64,000 bases of DNA from JADJSS01 sp046329815 (GTDB lineage Bacteria; Bacteroidota; Bacteroidia; Chitinophagales; JADIYW01). Every line of letters starts with the position of its first letter. Position 1 is the first letter of the stretch. Shown piece after piece: positions 33,923 through 43,131 of this stretch. The translations under genes were made by a program, and so were the position numbers. The DNA lies in NCBI GenBank assembly GCA_046329815.1, contig JAXLTY010000002.1, positions 496,001 to 560,000 of the forward strand, in the 5' to 3' direction. The notes beneath the pieces are model-generated. The model made no database searches, was not told where the DNA came from, and saw only the letters and a program-made list of their open reading frames with translations.

Positions 33923-35824
33923 CTATACTTGCAGTTTTTCCCAATCGTGCATCAGTTTTTCCAATGCTTTCTTTTCATTGCCTAGTTGCAAAACAATTTG
34001 TTCATCGTATTTTCCATCTTCGGAAAGCTGCTCGATTTTTTCTTCCAGTTTTTTAATATCGAATTCCTTGATGCCTATTTCTTCTTCGAGTTTGGAAATT
34101 TTATTTTTTAATTGTTTTGCTTCTTTATCGTCAATTTTACTAGCAGGTGCTGCAGTTTCTTTCTTTGGTGTATTTACAGCTAATTGTGGTGTTAATTCCA
34201 CTTCTCTGAAATTGGCAACACGGCGTTCTTCAAAGAATGCATTCACATCACCAACATGTTCTTTTACAACACCATCTTTAAACTCAAATGTTTTATCGGT
34301 TAAACCAACCAGAAAATCTCTGTCATGTGAAACCACAATAACAGTTCCAGGATATTTTGAAATCGCATCTTTTAATACATCTTTTGCACGCAGATCCAAG
34401 TGGTTAGTTGGCTCATCCAGAATCAATACATTACTTGGATTCAATAGCAAATGTGCTAAACAAACACGTGCGCGCTCGCCGCCACTTAGTACAGAAATCT
34501 TTTTTGTCGCATCATCACCGGAAAACATAAACGCACCTAAAATATTACGCACTTGCGCGCGAATTTCATTTGGCGCCGTGTCTTCCATATATTGCAAAAT
34601 GGTCAATTCTTTTGGCAAATGTTCAGCATGGTGTTGCGCAAAGAATGCTGTATTTACATTATGGCCAATTTCTAAATTTCCTGAAGTTGCATCTAATTCT
34701 TTTGCTATGATCTTTGCCATTGTGGTTTTTCCCATTCCGTTTTTTCCAATGAAAGCCACTTTATCACCACGTTCTATTTCTAAATTCACATCATGAAAAA
34801 CATGCTTTTCTCCATAATTTTTTGCCAGATTGGTAGCTTTTACAACTACTTTGCCGCTTTGCTGACCCATTGGAAAAGTGAAACGCATCGAGCGAACGTC
34901 GTCTTGTTCCACTTCAACGATATCCATTCTGTCTAATTTTTTCACTAAACTTTGAGCCATACTTGCCTTACTTGCTTTCGCTTTAAAACGTTCAATATTA
35001 CGCTCAATTTGTTTAATTTGATCTTGTTGATTTTTAAATGTCTGCAATTGCTTTTCTCGTCGGTCTTCCTTTAAAATAAGGTATTTTGTATAATTAGCTT
35101 TGTATTCATACATTTTACCAAGTTCTAATTCAATCGTTTTGTTACAAACATTATCTAAGAACGTTTTATCATGCGAAACCAACACAATAGCGCCTTCGTA
35201 TTTTTGAAAGAAATCTTCTAACCAAATAATAGATTCAATATCCAGGTGATTCGTCGGCTCATCGAGCATCAACAAATCAGGATTTTGAAGCAAGAGTTTC
35301 GCCAATTCTAAACGCATTGCCCAACCACCGGAAAAAGTACCTGGCGCTTTTTCAAAATCTTCACGTTGATAACCTAAACCCAAAAGAACAAGTTCAGTTT
35401 TTTTATCTTTATCATCAATATCCAAATGTACAAGTCTGTCATTCAAATCACAAAATTCCTGTGAAAGATTCATATAATCATCCGTGTCATAATCAGTTCT
35501 GGTTTCTAACTGATGTTGTATATCATCTAATTTCTCTTGTAAAATGTTGATTTCTTTAAAAGCTGTTTGTGCTTCCAACCAGACAGTTGGTTCATTTTGT
35601 CCACGAATTTCCTGTTTCAAAAAACCAATAGTATAACCGTTCGGTTTAGCGATGCTGCCTTCTTGCGGCGTAATTTCGCCGTTTATTGCTTTCAATAAAG
35701 TAGATTTTCCAACACCGTTTCTTCCAACTAAACCAATGCGGTCTCGTGGCTGAATAGTAAACGTAACATTGTCAAATAAAATACGGCTTCCGAATATGAT
35801 TGATAAATTGGTTGCTTGTAACAT
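33923..35824 (-). CDS. ABC-F family ATPase
   Basis: A 633-residue soluble protein with two ABC domains and no membrane segments, as in ABC-F translation factors that act on the ribosome. Domain 1 has Walker A GRNGVGKST (about 34-42), signature FSGGWAMRLELAKLL and Walker B LLMLDEPTNHLD. Domain 2 has GKNGMGKTT, LSGGERARVCLAHLL and VLILDEPTNHLD. A charged interdomain linker (about 245-300) and a C-terminal coiled coil (about 565-633) match the Uup/YdiF type. Without the diagnostic linker comparison I cannot say whether it is housekeeping or antibiotic-protecting. gldC lies 77 bp upstream on the same strand. Confidence 0.92.
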   Translation of the reverse strand: MLQATNLSIIFGSRILFDNVTFTIQPRDRIGLVGRNGVGKSTLLKAINGEITPQEGSIAKPNGYTIGFLKQEIRGQNEPTVWLEAQTAFKEINILQEKLDDIQHQLETRTDYDTDDYMNLSQEFCDLNDRLVHLDIDDKDKKTELVLLGLGYQREDFEKAPGTFSGGWAMRLELAKLLLQNPDLLMLDEPTNHLDIESIIWLEDFFQKYEGAIVLVSHDKTFLDNVCNKTIELELGKMYEYKANYTKYLILKEDRREKQLQTFKNQQDQIKQIERNIERFKAKASKASMAQSLVKKLDRMDIVEVEQDDVRSMRFTFPMGQQSGKVVVKATNLAKNYGEKHVFHDVNLEIERGDKVAFIGKNGMGKTTMAKIIAKELDATSGNLEIGHNVNTAFFAQHHAEHLPKELTILQYMEDTAPNEIRAQVRNILGAFMFSGDDATKKISVLSGGERARVCLAHLLLNPSNVLILDEPTNHLDLRAKDVLKDAISKYPGTVIVVSHDRDFLVGLTDKTFEFKDGVVKEHVGDVNAFFEERRVANFREVELTPQLAVNTPKKETAAPASKIDDKEAKQLKNKISKLEEEIGIKEFDIKKLEEKIEQLSEDGKYDEQIVLQLGNEKKALEKLMHDWEKLQV

Positions 35825-35901
35825 GGTTTAATGCAGTAATTTAGTAATTCAATAATTAAATAGTTATTTTGATAAATACATTATTTAATTACTTTGTCAT
35901 T

Positions 35902-36252
35902 TCATTTATTAATTTCTTTTCCTTCTTCCCATTCGCGAGTTTTATCAGCCAAATCCATACAGAATTTTTTGATGTCTTCCTGAACAAATGGATTGCCTGT
36001 GGCACGATTGTAAGTATCGCCTAAACTCAGCATTAATTGGAAAAAGTGTGTATGCATTTCGTCCACTTGCATGTCTTTTGTCCAAAGATCGAAACGCATC
36101 GTGTTTTTTTCATTGCCGTCCCACATTCCGATCATGATGCTTTTGCATTCGTCGCCGTCACCTTGCGGTCCGTCGGTAGCTGTCCATTTTATTTGTTCCG
36201 GTAAATTTTGGTTATCCAGTTTAATTTTGAATTTTATTTCTGTTTCTCTCAT
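35902..36252 (-). CDS. gldC: gliding motility protein GldC homologue
   Basis: A 116-residue cytoplasmic protein. The stretches LPEQIKWTATDGPQGDGDEC, MIGMWDGNEKNTMRFDLWTK and DMQVDEMHTHFFQLMLSLGD match the GldC pattern (peptide bond at WDxxxxxxxRxDLWTKDM). Flavobacterium GldC supports gliding and stability of the T9SS-linked machinery, and homologues are common in Bacteroidota that do not glide. No gldB lies next to it. A perfect -7 box sits 17 bp upstream of the start. Confidence 0.8.
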   Translation of the reverse strand: MRETEIKFKIKLDNQNLPEQIKWTATDGPQGDGDECKSIMIGMWDGNEKNTMRFDLWTKDMQVDEMHTHFFQLMLSLGDTYNRATGNPFVQEDIKKFCMDLADKTREWEEGKEINK

Positions 36253-36269
36253 TTTCTATCATTGAACTG

Positions 36270-36277
36270 CAAAAATA
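36270..36277 (-). promoter_or_regulatory. -7 box (TATTTTTG) for gldC
   Basis: A perfect TAnnTTTG on the minus strand 17 nt before the gldC ATG. No clear -33 TTG. Confidence 0.4.
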
Positions 36278-36378
36278 CAAAACCTAATATTAAGTGTATA
36301 TAATAATTTAAGTTGTACAAAGACGGAAACAGACTTGCTTGATTCAAATCAATTTTATTGATTGTACAAAAAATTAAC

Positions 36379-36409
36379 TTGTCATTAAACAAACGTTTAA
36401 TTAAGTTTG
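36379..36409 (+). promoter_or_regulatory. promoter of the efflux operon
   Basis: TTG (36379-36381), 20 nt, TAAGTTTG (36402-36409), a perfect TAnnTTTG. The first operator-like repeat fills the spacer and overlaps the -7 box, the classic place for repression. Confidence 0.6.
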
Positions 36410-36439
36410 CACCACAAAACTAAACAAACGTTTAATTAA
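36386..36439 (+). promoter_or_regulatory. two operator repeats for the TetR regulator
   Basis: The 19-bp sequence TAAACAAACGTTTAATTAA occurs twice without change, at 36386-36404 and 36421-36439. Each contains the palindrome AAACGTTT and TAAAC/GTTTA arms. Site one covers the promoter spacer and -7 box; site two ends one base before the tetR ATG. This strongly suggests autoregulation of the whole operon. Confidence 0.75.
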
Positions 36440-36440
36440 T

Positions 36441-37073
36441 ATGATAGAACAAGAAAATAAAGTACTGGACAAAAAGGACTATATTTTGGATGCAGCAGAA
36501 CGTTTATTTGCTGAGCAAGGTTTTGAAGCAGTAAGTGTTCGTGAAATATCCAAAGCTGCAGATATTAACATCGCAATGGTTTCATATTATTTCGGCTCTA
36601 AAGAAAAACTGTATGAAGAAATTATCAAAAGAAAACTGATCTTTTCTGATACAATGCGCAATGAGATTGAGAAATACGAAACTTATACAGAAAAATTATT
36701 TGCAGTTATAGATTTATACATTCAACGTTTGTTTGATAACAGAGCATTTCAAAATATCATTTTCAGAGAAATGGCAATGAACCAACGCAGTGCTATGAAT
36801 GAAGTAATCTTAGAGCAAATACATAAAAACTTTTCTGCAATGGCTGATATTATTAATAAAGGTATCAAGCATAAAGAATTTAATAAAGTAGATGTAGAAC
36901 TTACAGTAATGTCTATAGTTGCTATTGTAAAAACATATACTACTTCCGGAATGATGGCTTGCAAAGTATTACAATTAGAAAATCCGAAAGACGCATTTGA
37001 CATCAAATATAAAAACCGGCTAAGAAAACATTTAAGAGAATTATTAACGAATCATTTAGGAATTGAAAAATAA
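36441..37073 (+). CDS. TetR family transcriptional regulator
   Basis: A 210-residue repressor with the N-terminal TetR helix-turn-helix (about 13-60: ILDAAERLFAEQGFEAVSV, REISKAADINIAMVSYYF, GSKEKLYEEI). The C-terminal helical ligand domain is of normal length. It is the first gene of an efflux operon, with TolC beginning 6 bp after its stop. The paired 19-bp repeats over its promoter imply that it represses its own operon until it binds a transported compound, as known for many TetR-efflux pairs. The ligand is unknown. Confidence 0.92.
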   Translation: MIEQENKVLDKKDYILDAAERLFAEQGFEAVSVREISKAADINIAMVSYYFGSKEKLYEEIIKRKLIFSDTMRNEIEKYETYTEKLFAVIDLYIQRLFDNRAFQNIIFREMAMNQRSAMNEVILEQIHKNFSAMADIINKGIKHKEFNKVDVELTVMSIVAIVKTYTTSGMMACKVLQLENPKDAFDIKYKNRLRKHLRELLTNHLGIEK

Positions 37074-37079
37074 CCACAC

Positions 37080-38378
37080 ATGCAAAAACTAAGATTTTAT
37101 ATCATAAGCATTTTTTTTATTTCGTCTTCATATGCACAGGAAATAAAAAAGCTGACTTTACAGGAAGCATTTGATCTGGCTACTTCAACCAGTAAACAAA
37201 TTAAATTAGAAGAACTAAAGCTTAAAAATATTGACTTTAAAAAATCGCAGACAAAGTATGCTATGCTGCCGATTATTGGCGTTTCATCCAGTTATACGCG
37301 TTTGAGTAACAACATTCCTGATTTTTCAATCGGTGTTTTTACGATTCCGCAAATTTTAAATCAATACAATAATCGCGTTGCATTGCAACAACCGATTTTT
37401 CAAGGTTTGAGAAACTGGAATAATTTAAAAATGTTCGATTTCCAGAAAAAAGCTGCGAATTATGATATTCAAAAAATAAGCGATGAAACGAAATGGAATA
37501 TCGTTCAGCAATATTATAATCTGTATAAATTGCAACAAACAAATACTTTATTAGATTCAAATATTGCACAAACACAAGTACGCATTGATGATTTAACAAA
37601 ATTTAAAAATGCAGGTTTGATCTTAAATAACGATGTGATGCGTGCTGAATTACAAAAAACAAACTTGTTAGTAAACAAAGCTGATGTAGAAAGTGCGATT
37701 GAAATAGCTAATTTTAATCTAAATATTTTATTAGGTTTAGATGGAACCACGCAATTTGATATTGATGAACCAACGGTTGTTTTAGCTAATAATGATTCAG
37801 TGCCGCAATTGATTATATCAGCATTTTCCAATCGTCCGGAATTAAAAGCACAGGAATTTCGTATGAAGTCTGCCGACTATGCTATTAAAGCATCTAAAAG
37901 CACATATATGCCAACGGTTAGTTTTATTACCAGTGGAAATTATAATAATCCAAATCAACGTATGTTTCCGCCTGAAGCCAAATTTAAAGCAACTTGGGAC
38001 GTTGGTGTCAGCTTAAGCTGGAATCTTACTAATTTATACACTACACATACCGTTGTAAATGATGCCAGAAATCAGAAAGAACAATTGAAAGTGGCAACAC
38101 AACAAATTAAAGAAGGTATTGAAGTAGAAACGAATGCTAATTATCAGGCAGTAAAAGTTGCTAATCTAAAAATAGATTTAGCACAAAAAGCAATTGCTCA
38201 GGCAACTGAAAACAGGAGAATTTTGAATAACCGTTTTCAGGCGCAAGTTGCATTATTATCGGATGTTTTGGAAGCCGATGTACTATTAATGCAAGCAGAA
38301 ACAAACTTATTAAATGCAAAAGCAGATGCTGCCATTGCTTATTATAAATTACAAAAAAGTTTAGGAACGATAAAATAA
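37080..38378 (+). CDS. TolC family outer-membrane efflux protein
   Basis: A 432-residue exported protein (signal peptide ending SSSYAQ, near 20). The TolC/OEP repeat architecture is visible: the starting KLTLQEAFDLATSTSKQIK and a second copy near FSNRPELKAQEFRMKSADYAIKAS, with long helical segments before EADVLLMQAETNLLNAKAD. It forms the outer-membrane tunnel for the HlyD-like adaptor and MFS pump that follow. Normal length. Confidence 0.92.
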   Translation: MQKLRFYIISIFFISSSYAQEIKKLTLQEAFDLATSTSKQIKLEELKLKNIDFKKSQTKYAMLPIIGVSSSYTRLSNNIPDFSIGVFTIPQILNQYNNRVALQQPIFQGLRNWNNLKMFDFQKKAANYDIQKISDETKWNIVQQYYNLYKLQQTNTLLDSNIAQTQVRIDDLTKFKNAGLILNNDVMRAELQKTNLLVNKADVESAIEIANFNLNILLGLDGTTQFDIDEPTVVLANNDSVPQLIISAFSNRPELKAQEFRMKSADYAIKASKSTYMPTVSFITSGNYNNPNQRMFPPEAKFKATWDVGVSLSWNLTNLYTTHTVVNDARNQKEQLKVATQQIKEGIEVETNANYQAVKVANLKIDLAQKAIAQATENRRILNNRFQAQVALLSDVLEADVLLMQAETNLLNAKADAAIAYYKLQKSLGTIK

Positions 38379-38413
38379 GAACCTTCAATTTAAAACGCAT
38401 AAATTACAATAAA

Positions 38414-39556
38414 ATGGAAAATACAACAACAATGAACGAAGAAAAAAAATCACCTAAAAAATTCATTGGACCAATTATTGGTGTAATAATTTTAGCTTGC
38501 GCTGCATTTTTTGCATATAAAAAAATATCGTATGCTCAGCATAATGAAGATACAGAAAACTCACAGATCGAATGTAATATTGTGCCTGTGGCTGCACGCA
38601 TTTCCGGTTATGTAGATAAGATATATGTTGAAGAAAATCAACAAATACACAAAGGCGATACCATTTTGAAATTAGATGACAGAGATTTGAAAATCAAATT
38701 GCAACAAGCTATCATCAACGCTCAAAGTGCAGGTGCGAATGTAAATGTTATAAGAAGTAATGCCACTTCAGCAGATGCTTCAGCAAGTGCTGTATCTACA
38801 TCAATAGCTACTGCACAGGCAGGCATCGAGACAGCAAAAGCAAATGTAGAGGCAGCAAAAGTACGCGTTTGGAATGCAACAGAAAACTTCAAACGTTACG
38901 AACAATTATTCAACCAAACATCAGCTACACAAGCTCAATATGACGCAGCTTTAGCAGAAAAACAATCAGCAGAAAAACAAGTAGCGGTTTTAGAAAAACA
39001 AGTAATTGTTGCACAGGCACAATTGAAAGCGGCACAACAACAGGCATCTGCATCTCGCACTCAGGCAAGTGGTGTTGGAACGCAAATAAATTTGGCGGAA
39101 GTTGGCATCCAACAACAACAGGCAAATGTAGATTTCGCAAAATTGCAATTAAGCTATGCGTATTTGATTGCGCCTTGCGATGGTTATATTTCTAAGAAAA
39201 ATGTTCAGGTTGGTCAGTTGATAAATCCAGGACAAACATTAATGAGTATTGTTGACGAAAATACACTTTGGGTAACTGCTAATTTTAAAGAAACACAAAT
39301 TGAAAATATGAAAGTTGGACAAGATGTAGAAATAAAAGTAGATGCTTATCCTAAACACACGTTCAAAGGCAAGATTGAATCTGTGCAAGCGGCAACCGGA
39401 TCTAAGTTTTCATTATTGCCTGCTGATAATGCAACAGGAAATTTCGTAAAAGTAGTACAACGTATTCCTGTTCGTATTGCGTTATTCGATGATAAAAACG
39501 ATAACTTTTATCTGCGCGCCGGCATGAATGTAACCGTTGCAGTGAAAGTTAAATAA
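38414..39556 (+). CDS. HlyD/EmrA family periplasmic adaptor
   Basis: A 380-residue adaptor anchored by one N-terminal helix (about 15-33). A biotinyl-lipoyl half motif lies at VPVAARISGYVDKIYVEENQ, a long alanine/glutamine-rich coiled-coil hairpin follows (about 95-230), and the second half motif is LIAPCDGYISKKNVQVGQLI with the beta-barrel domain behind it. EmrA proteins link an MFS pump in the inner membrane to TolC. Starts 35 bp after TolC; a long hairpin separates it from the pump gene. Confidence 0.92.
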   Translation: MENTTTMNEEKKSPKKFIGPIIGVIILACAAFFAYKKISYAQHNEDTENSQIECNIVPVAARISGYVDKIYVEENQQIHKGDTILKLDDRDLKIKLQQAIINAQSAGANVNVIRSNATSADASASAVSTSIATAQAGIETAKANVEAAKVRVWNATENFKRYEQLFNQTSATQAQYDAALAEKQSAEKQVAVLEKQVIVAQAQLKAAQQQASASRTQASGVGTQINLAEVGIQQQQANVDFAKLQLSYAYLIAPCDGYISKKNVQVGQLINPGQTLMSIVDENTLWVTANFKETQIENMKVGQDVEIKVDAYPKHTFKGKIESVQAATGSKFSLLPADNATGNFVKVVQRIPVRIALFDDKNDNFYLRAGMNVTVAVKVK

Positions 39557-39570
39557 TCTAGGAGTTTAAC

Positions 39571-39610
39571 AGTTTATGGGTTTTTGGAATTTAAGAAAAA
39601 CTCATAAACT
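39571..39610 (+). other. long intercistronic hairpin between adaptor and pump genes
   Basis: Fifteen-pair inverted repeat AGTTTATGGGTTTTT (39571-39585) and AAAAACTCATAAACT (39596-39610), with one G-T pair and a 10-nt loop. It fills half the 81-bp spacer. There is no T-run directly after it. It could act as a partial terminator, an RNA-stability element or a translation control for the pump. Confidence 0.6.
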
Positions 39611-39637
39611 CATAAATTCGCAAAATCAAAATTTAAT

Positions 39638-41218
39638 ATGACACAAGATCAAACAAATAGTTTAATAGAATATGGAGCACGCAGATACATCATCACGATA
39701 ACTGTTGTGTTATGTACTTTACTTGAGTTGATTGATACAACAGTAGTAAACGTTGCAACCAACACATTGATGGGAAATTTAGGTGCGACAATTTCTGAGG
39801 TAAGTTGGGTAATCGCAGCGTATGCAATTGCAAATGTAATTGTCGTTCCAATGAGCGGTTGGTTATCATCTTTCTTTGGTAGAAAATATTATTTTGCCGG
39901 TTCAGTTGCCATCTTCACATTCGCTTCATTAATGTGCGGTTTGTCAGGTTCTATTTGGACGTTGGTATTTTGGCGTTTCATACAAGGTATTGGCGGTGGT
40001 GCTTTGTTTTCTACTTCACAAACAATTTTAAAAGAAATATATCCGCCGGAAAAAATAGGCATGGCGATGGCGATGTTTGGAATGGGTGTGATTGTTGGTC
40101 CAACGATCGGTCCGTATTTAGGCGGTTATCTGGTGTATAATTATTCATGGCCGGTTATTTTTTATGTAAATATTCCGATTGGTATCATTGCCGTTTTTTT
40201 AACACTGACTTACATTCGTGATAATCCTTTTGAAAAAAGGCAAGAAGCAGGCGTGGACTGGTTAGGTATTTTTTTGTTAATTGTCGGTATTGGCTCTTTA
40301 CAGTTAGTATTAGAACAAGGCGAACGCAATGACTGGTTTGAATCGCAATATATACTGACATTTACGTTGCTTGCCATTGGCGGAATTGTAGGTTTCATTA
40401 TACGAGAACTCACCGCTGAAAACCCAATTGTTGACTTGCGCGTACTCACAAAAGGAAATGTAGCTATTGGTACATTCATGAATTTTATTTTAGGTTTTAT
40501 TTTATTTGGAAGCGTATTTATTTATCCGATTTACATGCAGCGATTTTTAGGATTCACTGCGCAAATGTCAGGCGCGATGTTTATTCCTGGTGCATTATTA
40601 AGTGGTATGATGATGCCAATGATAGGTGGTATGTTGAGTAAAGGTATGCCGCCGAAATTCATGATTGTTGTCGGATTTTTAGTTACTGCAACATTCGTGT
40701 TTTGGTCATCCATGATATTCACGACCAATACAGGAACTGAAGTCATGTTCTGGCCGTTGATAATACGTGGTTTTGGAATGGCGTTTTTGTTTGTACCGCT
40801 TTCCGGTTTAACTTTAGGTGGTTTAGTTGGCAAAGACGTTGGTCAGGCATCAGGAATTTCTAATATGATAAGGCAAATTGGTGGTTCTATAAGTGTAGCT
40901 GTAATTGGTGTTTTGAATGAAACCTTGAGTGCGGAACACAGAGCTAATTTATTGAATAATATCACGCCGGATAACGTAATGCTTAGCGATCGTTTGAATG
41001 CTATGAAAGCAGGTTTGATGAACACAACTGCTGATGCGGAAAAAGCTGCTCAGCAAGCATTAGCTTTGTTGGATTTCAACATTAACAAACAAGCAGCTAT
41101 TTTGAGTTATATCGATATTTTTCACTACATGACTGTTTTTATTCTGATTTCAGTGCCATTAGTGTTATTTGCAAAAACATACAAACTAAACAAAGACGCT
41201 ATGAATGATGCGCATTAA
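39638..41218 (+). CDS. DHA2 family (EmrB/QacA) multidrug MFS transporter
   Basis: A 526-residue, 14-helix drug:H+ antiporter. Motifs: LIDTTVVNVATNTL in helix 1 (DHA2 motif D1), SWVIAAYAIANVIVVPMSGW, FFGRKYYF (motif A), and GMGVIVGPTIGPYLGGYLVY (motif C region, as in drug exporters). With the TolC and EmrA-like genes upstream it makes a tripartite pump that exports drugs or detergent-like compounds across both membranes. Ends at a strong terminator. Confidence 0.93.
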   Translation: MTQDQTNSLIEYGARRYIITITVVLCTLLELIDTTVVNVATNTLMGNLGATISEVSWVIAAYAIANVIVVPMSGWLSSFFGRKYYFAGSVAIFTFASLMCGLSGSIWTLVFWRFIQGIGGGALFSTSQTILKEIYPPEKIGMAMAMFGMGVIVGPTIGPYLGGYLVYNYSWPVIFYVNIPIGIIAVFLTLTYIRDNPFEKRQEAGVDWLGIFLLIVGIGSLQLVLEQGERNDWFESQYILTFTLLAIGGIVGFIIRELTAENPIVDLRVLTKGNVAIGTFMNFILGFILFGSVFIYPIYMQRFLGFTAQMSGAMFIPGALLSGMMMPMIGGMLSKGMPPKFMIVVGFLVTATFVFWSSMIFTTNTGTEVMFWPLIIRGFGMAFLFVPLSGLTLGGLVGKDVGQASGISNMIRQIGGSISVAVIGVLNETLSAEHRANLLNNITPDNVMLSDRLNAMKAGLMNTTADAEKAAQQALALLDFNINKQAAILSYIDIFHYMTVFILISVPLVLFAKTYKLNKDAMNDAH

Positions 41219-41257
41219 TCAGATCATTTGCAACAGATTAACTAAGTCTGGAAACCG

Positions 41258-41294
41258 ACAGCGGCAAAGTTTAATAAATTTGCCGCTGTTTTTT
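41258..41294 (+). terminator. rho-independent terminator of the efflux operon
   Basis: Perfect 11-bp stem ACAGCGGCAAA/TTTGCCGCTGT with a 10-nt loop followed by TTTTT. It also lies just past the stop of the convergent VWA gene. Confidence 0.9.
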
Positions 41295-41295
41295 A

Positions 41296-43131
41296 TTATA
41301 TCAATATAATTTTCCCTGTAATTGGTTTGTCATTTTTACCAAAATAAGTCATCAGATAAATTCCTTTTGGATAAGCAGATAAGTCAATTTGTAAGGCATG
41401 TTTTCCGGTAACTTCAAATCGTTCTAATATTTTTCCTGATAAATCATTTAAAAATAATTCGTCAATATTTCCTTTGATGTCAATATTTAAAATACCTTTA
41501 GTTGGATTTGGATAAAAAGAACAACTGAATGTCGGTTCTTTAATGACATTTGCAGCAGTATCAATTACAACAGTAACACTGTCATTTGTTGTATTGACAA
41601 CACCTGTAATTTTTGCAGTATCGGAAATGTTAGTCGCATTGATTTTATTATCGCAAGAAACAACACTGGTAAACTGATGAAAAACTCTAACTAATAAATC
41701 ATTTAGTTTTTCTACTTCATAACTATCAGTAGTCGGTTCAATATGTTTGTCGCCAATACCGCTGTGATTGGTCAGAAATACATAAGTGCCGTTAGTAGCA
41801 AGCGCCCACGAACGCATCAAATATTCTGTACTTTTATCAATACCACTTGCTGTTACAGGAACAATTTTTATACCTTTTGCTGCTGCTTTTGCAATCAATG
41901 CCTGCAATCTGTTTATTTTATCTTGAGATTCATGTGGTGGCGCATCTAAAACAAGAAAAATAATTTTAGTGAGCACCGTATCGCTCCATTGTATATCATT
42001 TATGGCAACATCCAAAGCATCATCTACACCTTCAGGAAAATCGCCGCCACCGCCAGCAGCCTGCTCTTGAATAAAACGAGTTGTTTTAGAAACATCAAAA
42101 GACAAATCCGATTTACGAGTCGGATAATCATCGCCTTTATCTCTGTAAAAAACACTGCCTAATTTTACTGATAACTGAGGATTGCTGTCTTTTACTTGTT
42201 GTATTACATTATTCAATTCTGTTTTTAAGTAACTGATTTCATCGCCCATGGAACCGGTAGCATCTACTGCAAAAACAGCTTCAGCAGAACTATATGTATT
42301 ACATTCTTTTTTGATAGTTAAATGATTGATTCCATTGTTAAACGATTTAGCTTTTTTAATTTCATACGATTTTTTATTGAAACTCGCCATAATAGAAAAC
42401 TCTGCATCATTAGCATAAGAAGTATCAAACAGACTTACCCATAGTTCCGCTTTTCCAATATTATCTGTTTTTGCCGTCCATATGGTATCGCCTTTTTTAT
42501 TAAATAAATAAACCTGCTGACCTATTACAGGAAAACCATCCTGGTTCTGAACAATTACAGAATAGCGAAGAGCCGGCGCAATTTTCCATGTTTTTTGATG
42601 TTGGCGAAGCGCAGATTGCGATTCACCATTCCATAACTTCCATTTACTAAAATCATTGATTTCACCGGCTGTTAACATTCCGGCAGAAATAGTTTTTGCA
42701 GGTGATTTGTCTATAACACCAGAAGATTTAAACCAAGCAAAACCAGATTCAAGGCGCACACCAGGTGTCTTTGCTGCTATATCATCATAAACCACGGTAG
42801 TTGTTGAATAGCTCATGCTTCGTATTTCTCTTTTTACACTTGCTGCTGAAACTACTACTTCATCTATGATTTTTGAAGATTCAGTTAGGGCAACGGTTAA
42901 ATTGGATTTTAATTGCACGGTAACTTCTCTTGTTTCGTAACCAACATAAGAAAAAACCAATACTTTTGGAAAAGAAGCTATTCGTATTTCGAAGTTACCA
43001 TTTATATCTGTGACGACACCAATACCTGTATTCTTGATGTTTACATTAACACCAACTAAAGCAGAACTGTCTTTGGAGTCAATAACTTTTCCTTTAATGA
43101 TGGTCTGACTTTTTGCATTTGTTAAAAACAA
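41296..43131 (-). CDS. secreted von Willebrand A protein with carboxypeptidase-regulatory domain and T9SS tail; start uncertain
   Basis: A 611-residue frame. A CarboxypepD_reg-like domain (about 11-90, GKVIDSKDSSALVGVNVNIK) is followed by a central region and a VWA domain with MIDAS motif DATGSMGDE (about 290-298). The C-terminal ~75 residues are a T9SS type A domain (FYPNPTKGILNIDI to GKIILI). The assigned start (TTG, 43131) lacks a signal peptide. In frame just upstream the DNA encodes a hydrophobic signal-like stretch (LFTLLLCNFLFLTNAKSQ), yet no ATG, GTG or other TTG precedes it. An ATG at 43172-43170 is followed two codons later by a stop, and a 2-nt shift would join it. A frameshift, a rare start codon or a sequencing error is likely. 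Function: probably a surface adhesion or sensing protein. Confidence 0.8.
   Translation of the reverse strand: MFLTNAKSQTIIKGKVIDSKDSSALVGVNVNIKNTGIGVVTDINGNFEIRIASFPKVLVFSYVGYETREVTVQLKSNLTVALTESSKIIDEVVVSAASVKREIRSMSYSTTTVVYDDIAAKTPGVRLESGFAWFKSSGVIDKSPAKTISAGMLTAGEINDFSKWKLWNGESQSALRQHQKTWKIAPALRYSVIVQNQDGFPVIGQQVYLFNKKGDTIWTAKTDNIGKAELWVSLFDTSYANDAEFSIMASFNKKSYEIKKAKSFNNGINHLTIKKECNTYSSAEAVFAVDATGSMGDEISYLKTELNNVIQQVKDSNPQLSVKLGSVFYRDKGDDYPTRKSDLSFDVSKTTRFIQEQAAGGGGDFPEGVDDALDVAINDIQWSDTVLTKIIFLVLDAPPHESQDKINRLQALIAKAAAKGIKIVPVTASGIDKSTEYLMRSWALATNGTYVFLTNHSGIGDKHIEPTTDSYEVEKLNDLLVRVFHQFTSVVSCDNKINATNISDTAKITGVVNTTNDSVTVVIDTAANVIKEPTFSCSFYPNPTKGILNIDIKGNIDELFLNDLSGKILERFEVTGKHALQIDLSAYPKGIYLMTYFGKNDKPITGKIILI

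Noticed and set aside
33978..34796. Antisense frame of 272 codons inside the ABC-F gene
   Set aside because: Shadow of the second ABC domain; Ser/Phe/Cys bias and no domain pattern, while the sense frame has all ABC motifs.
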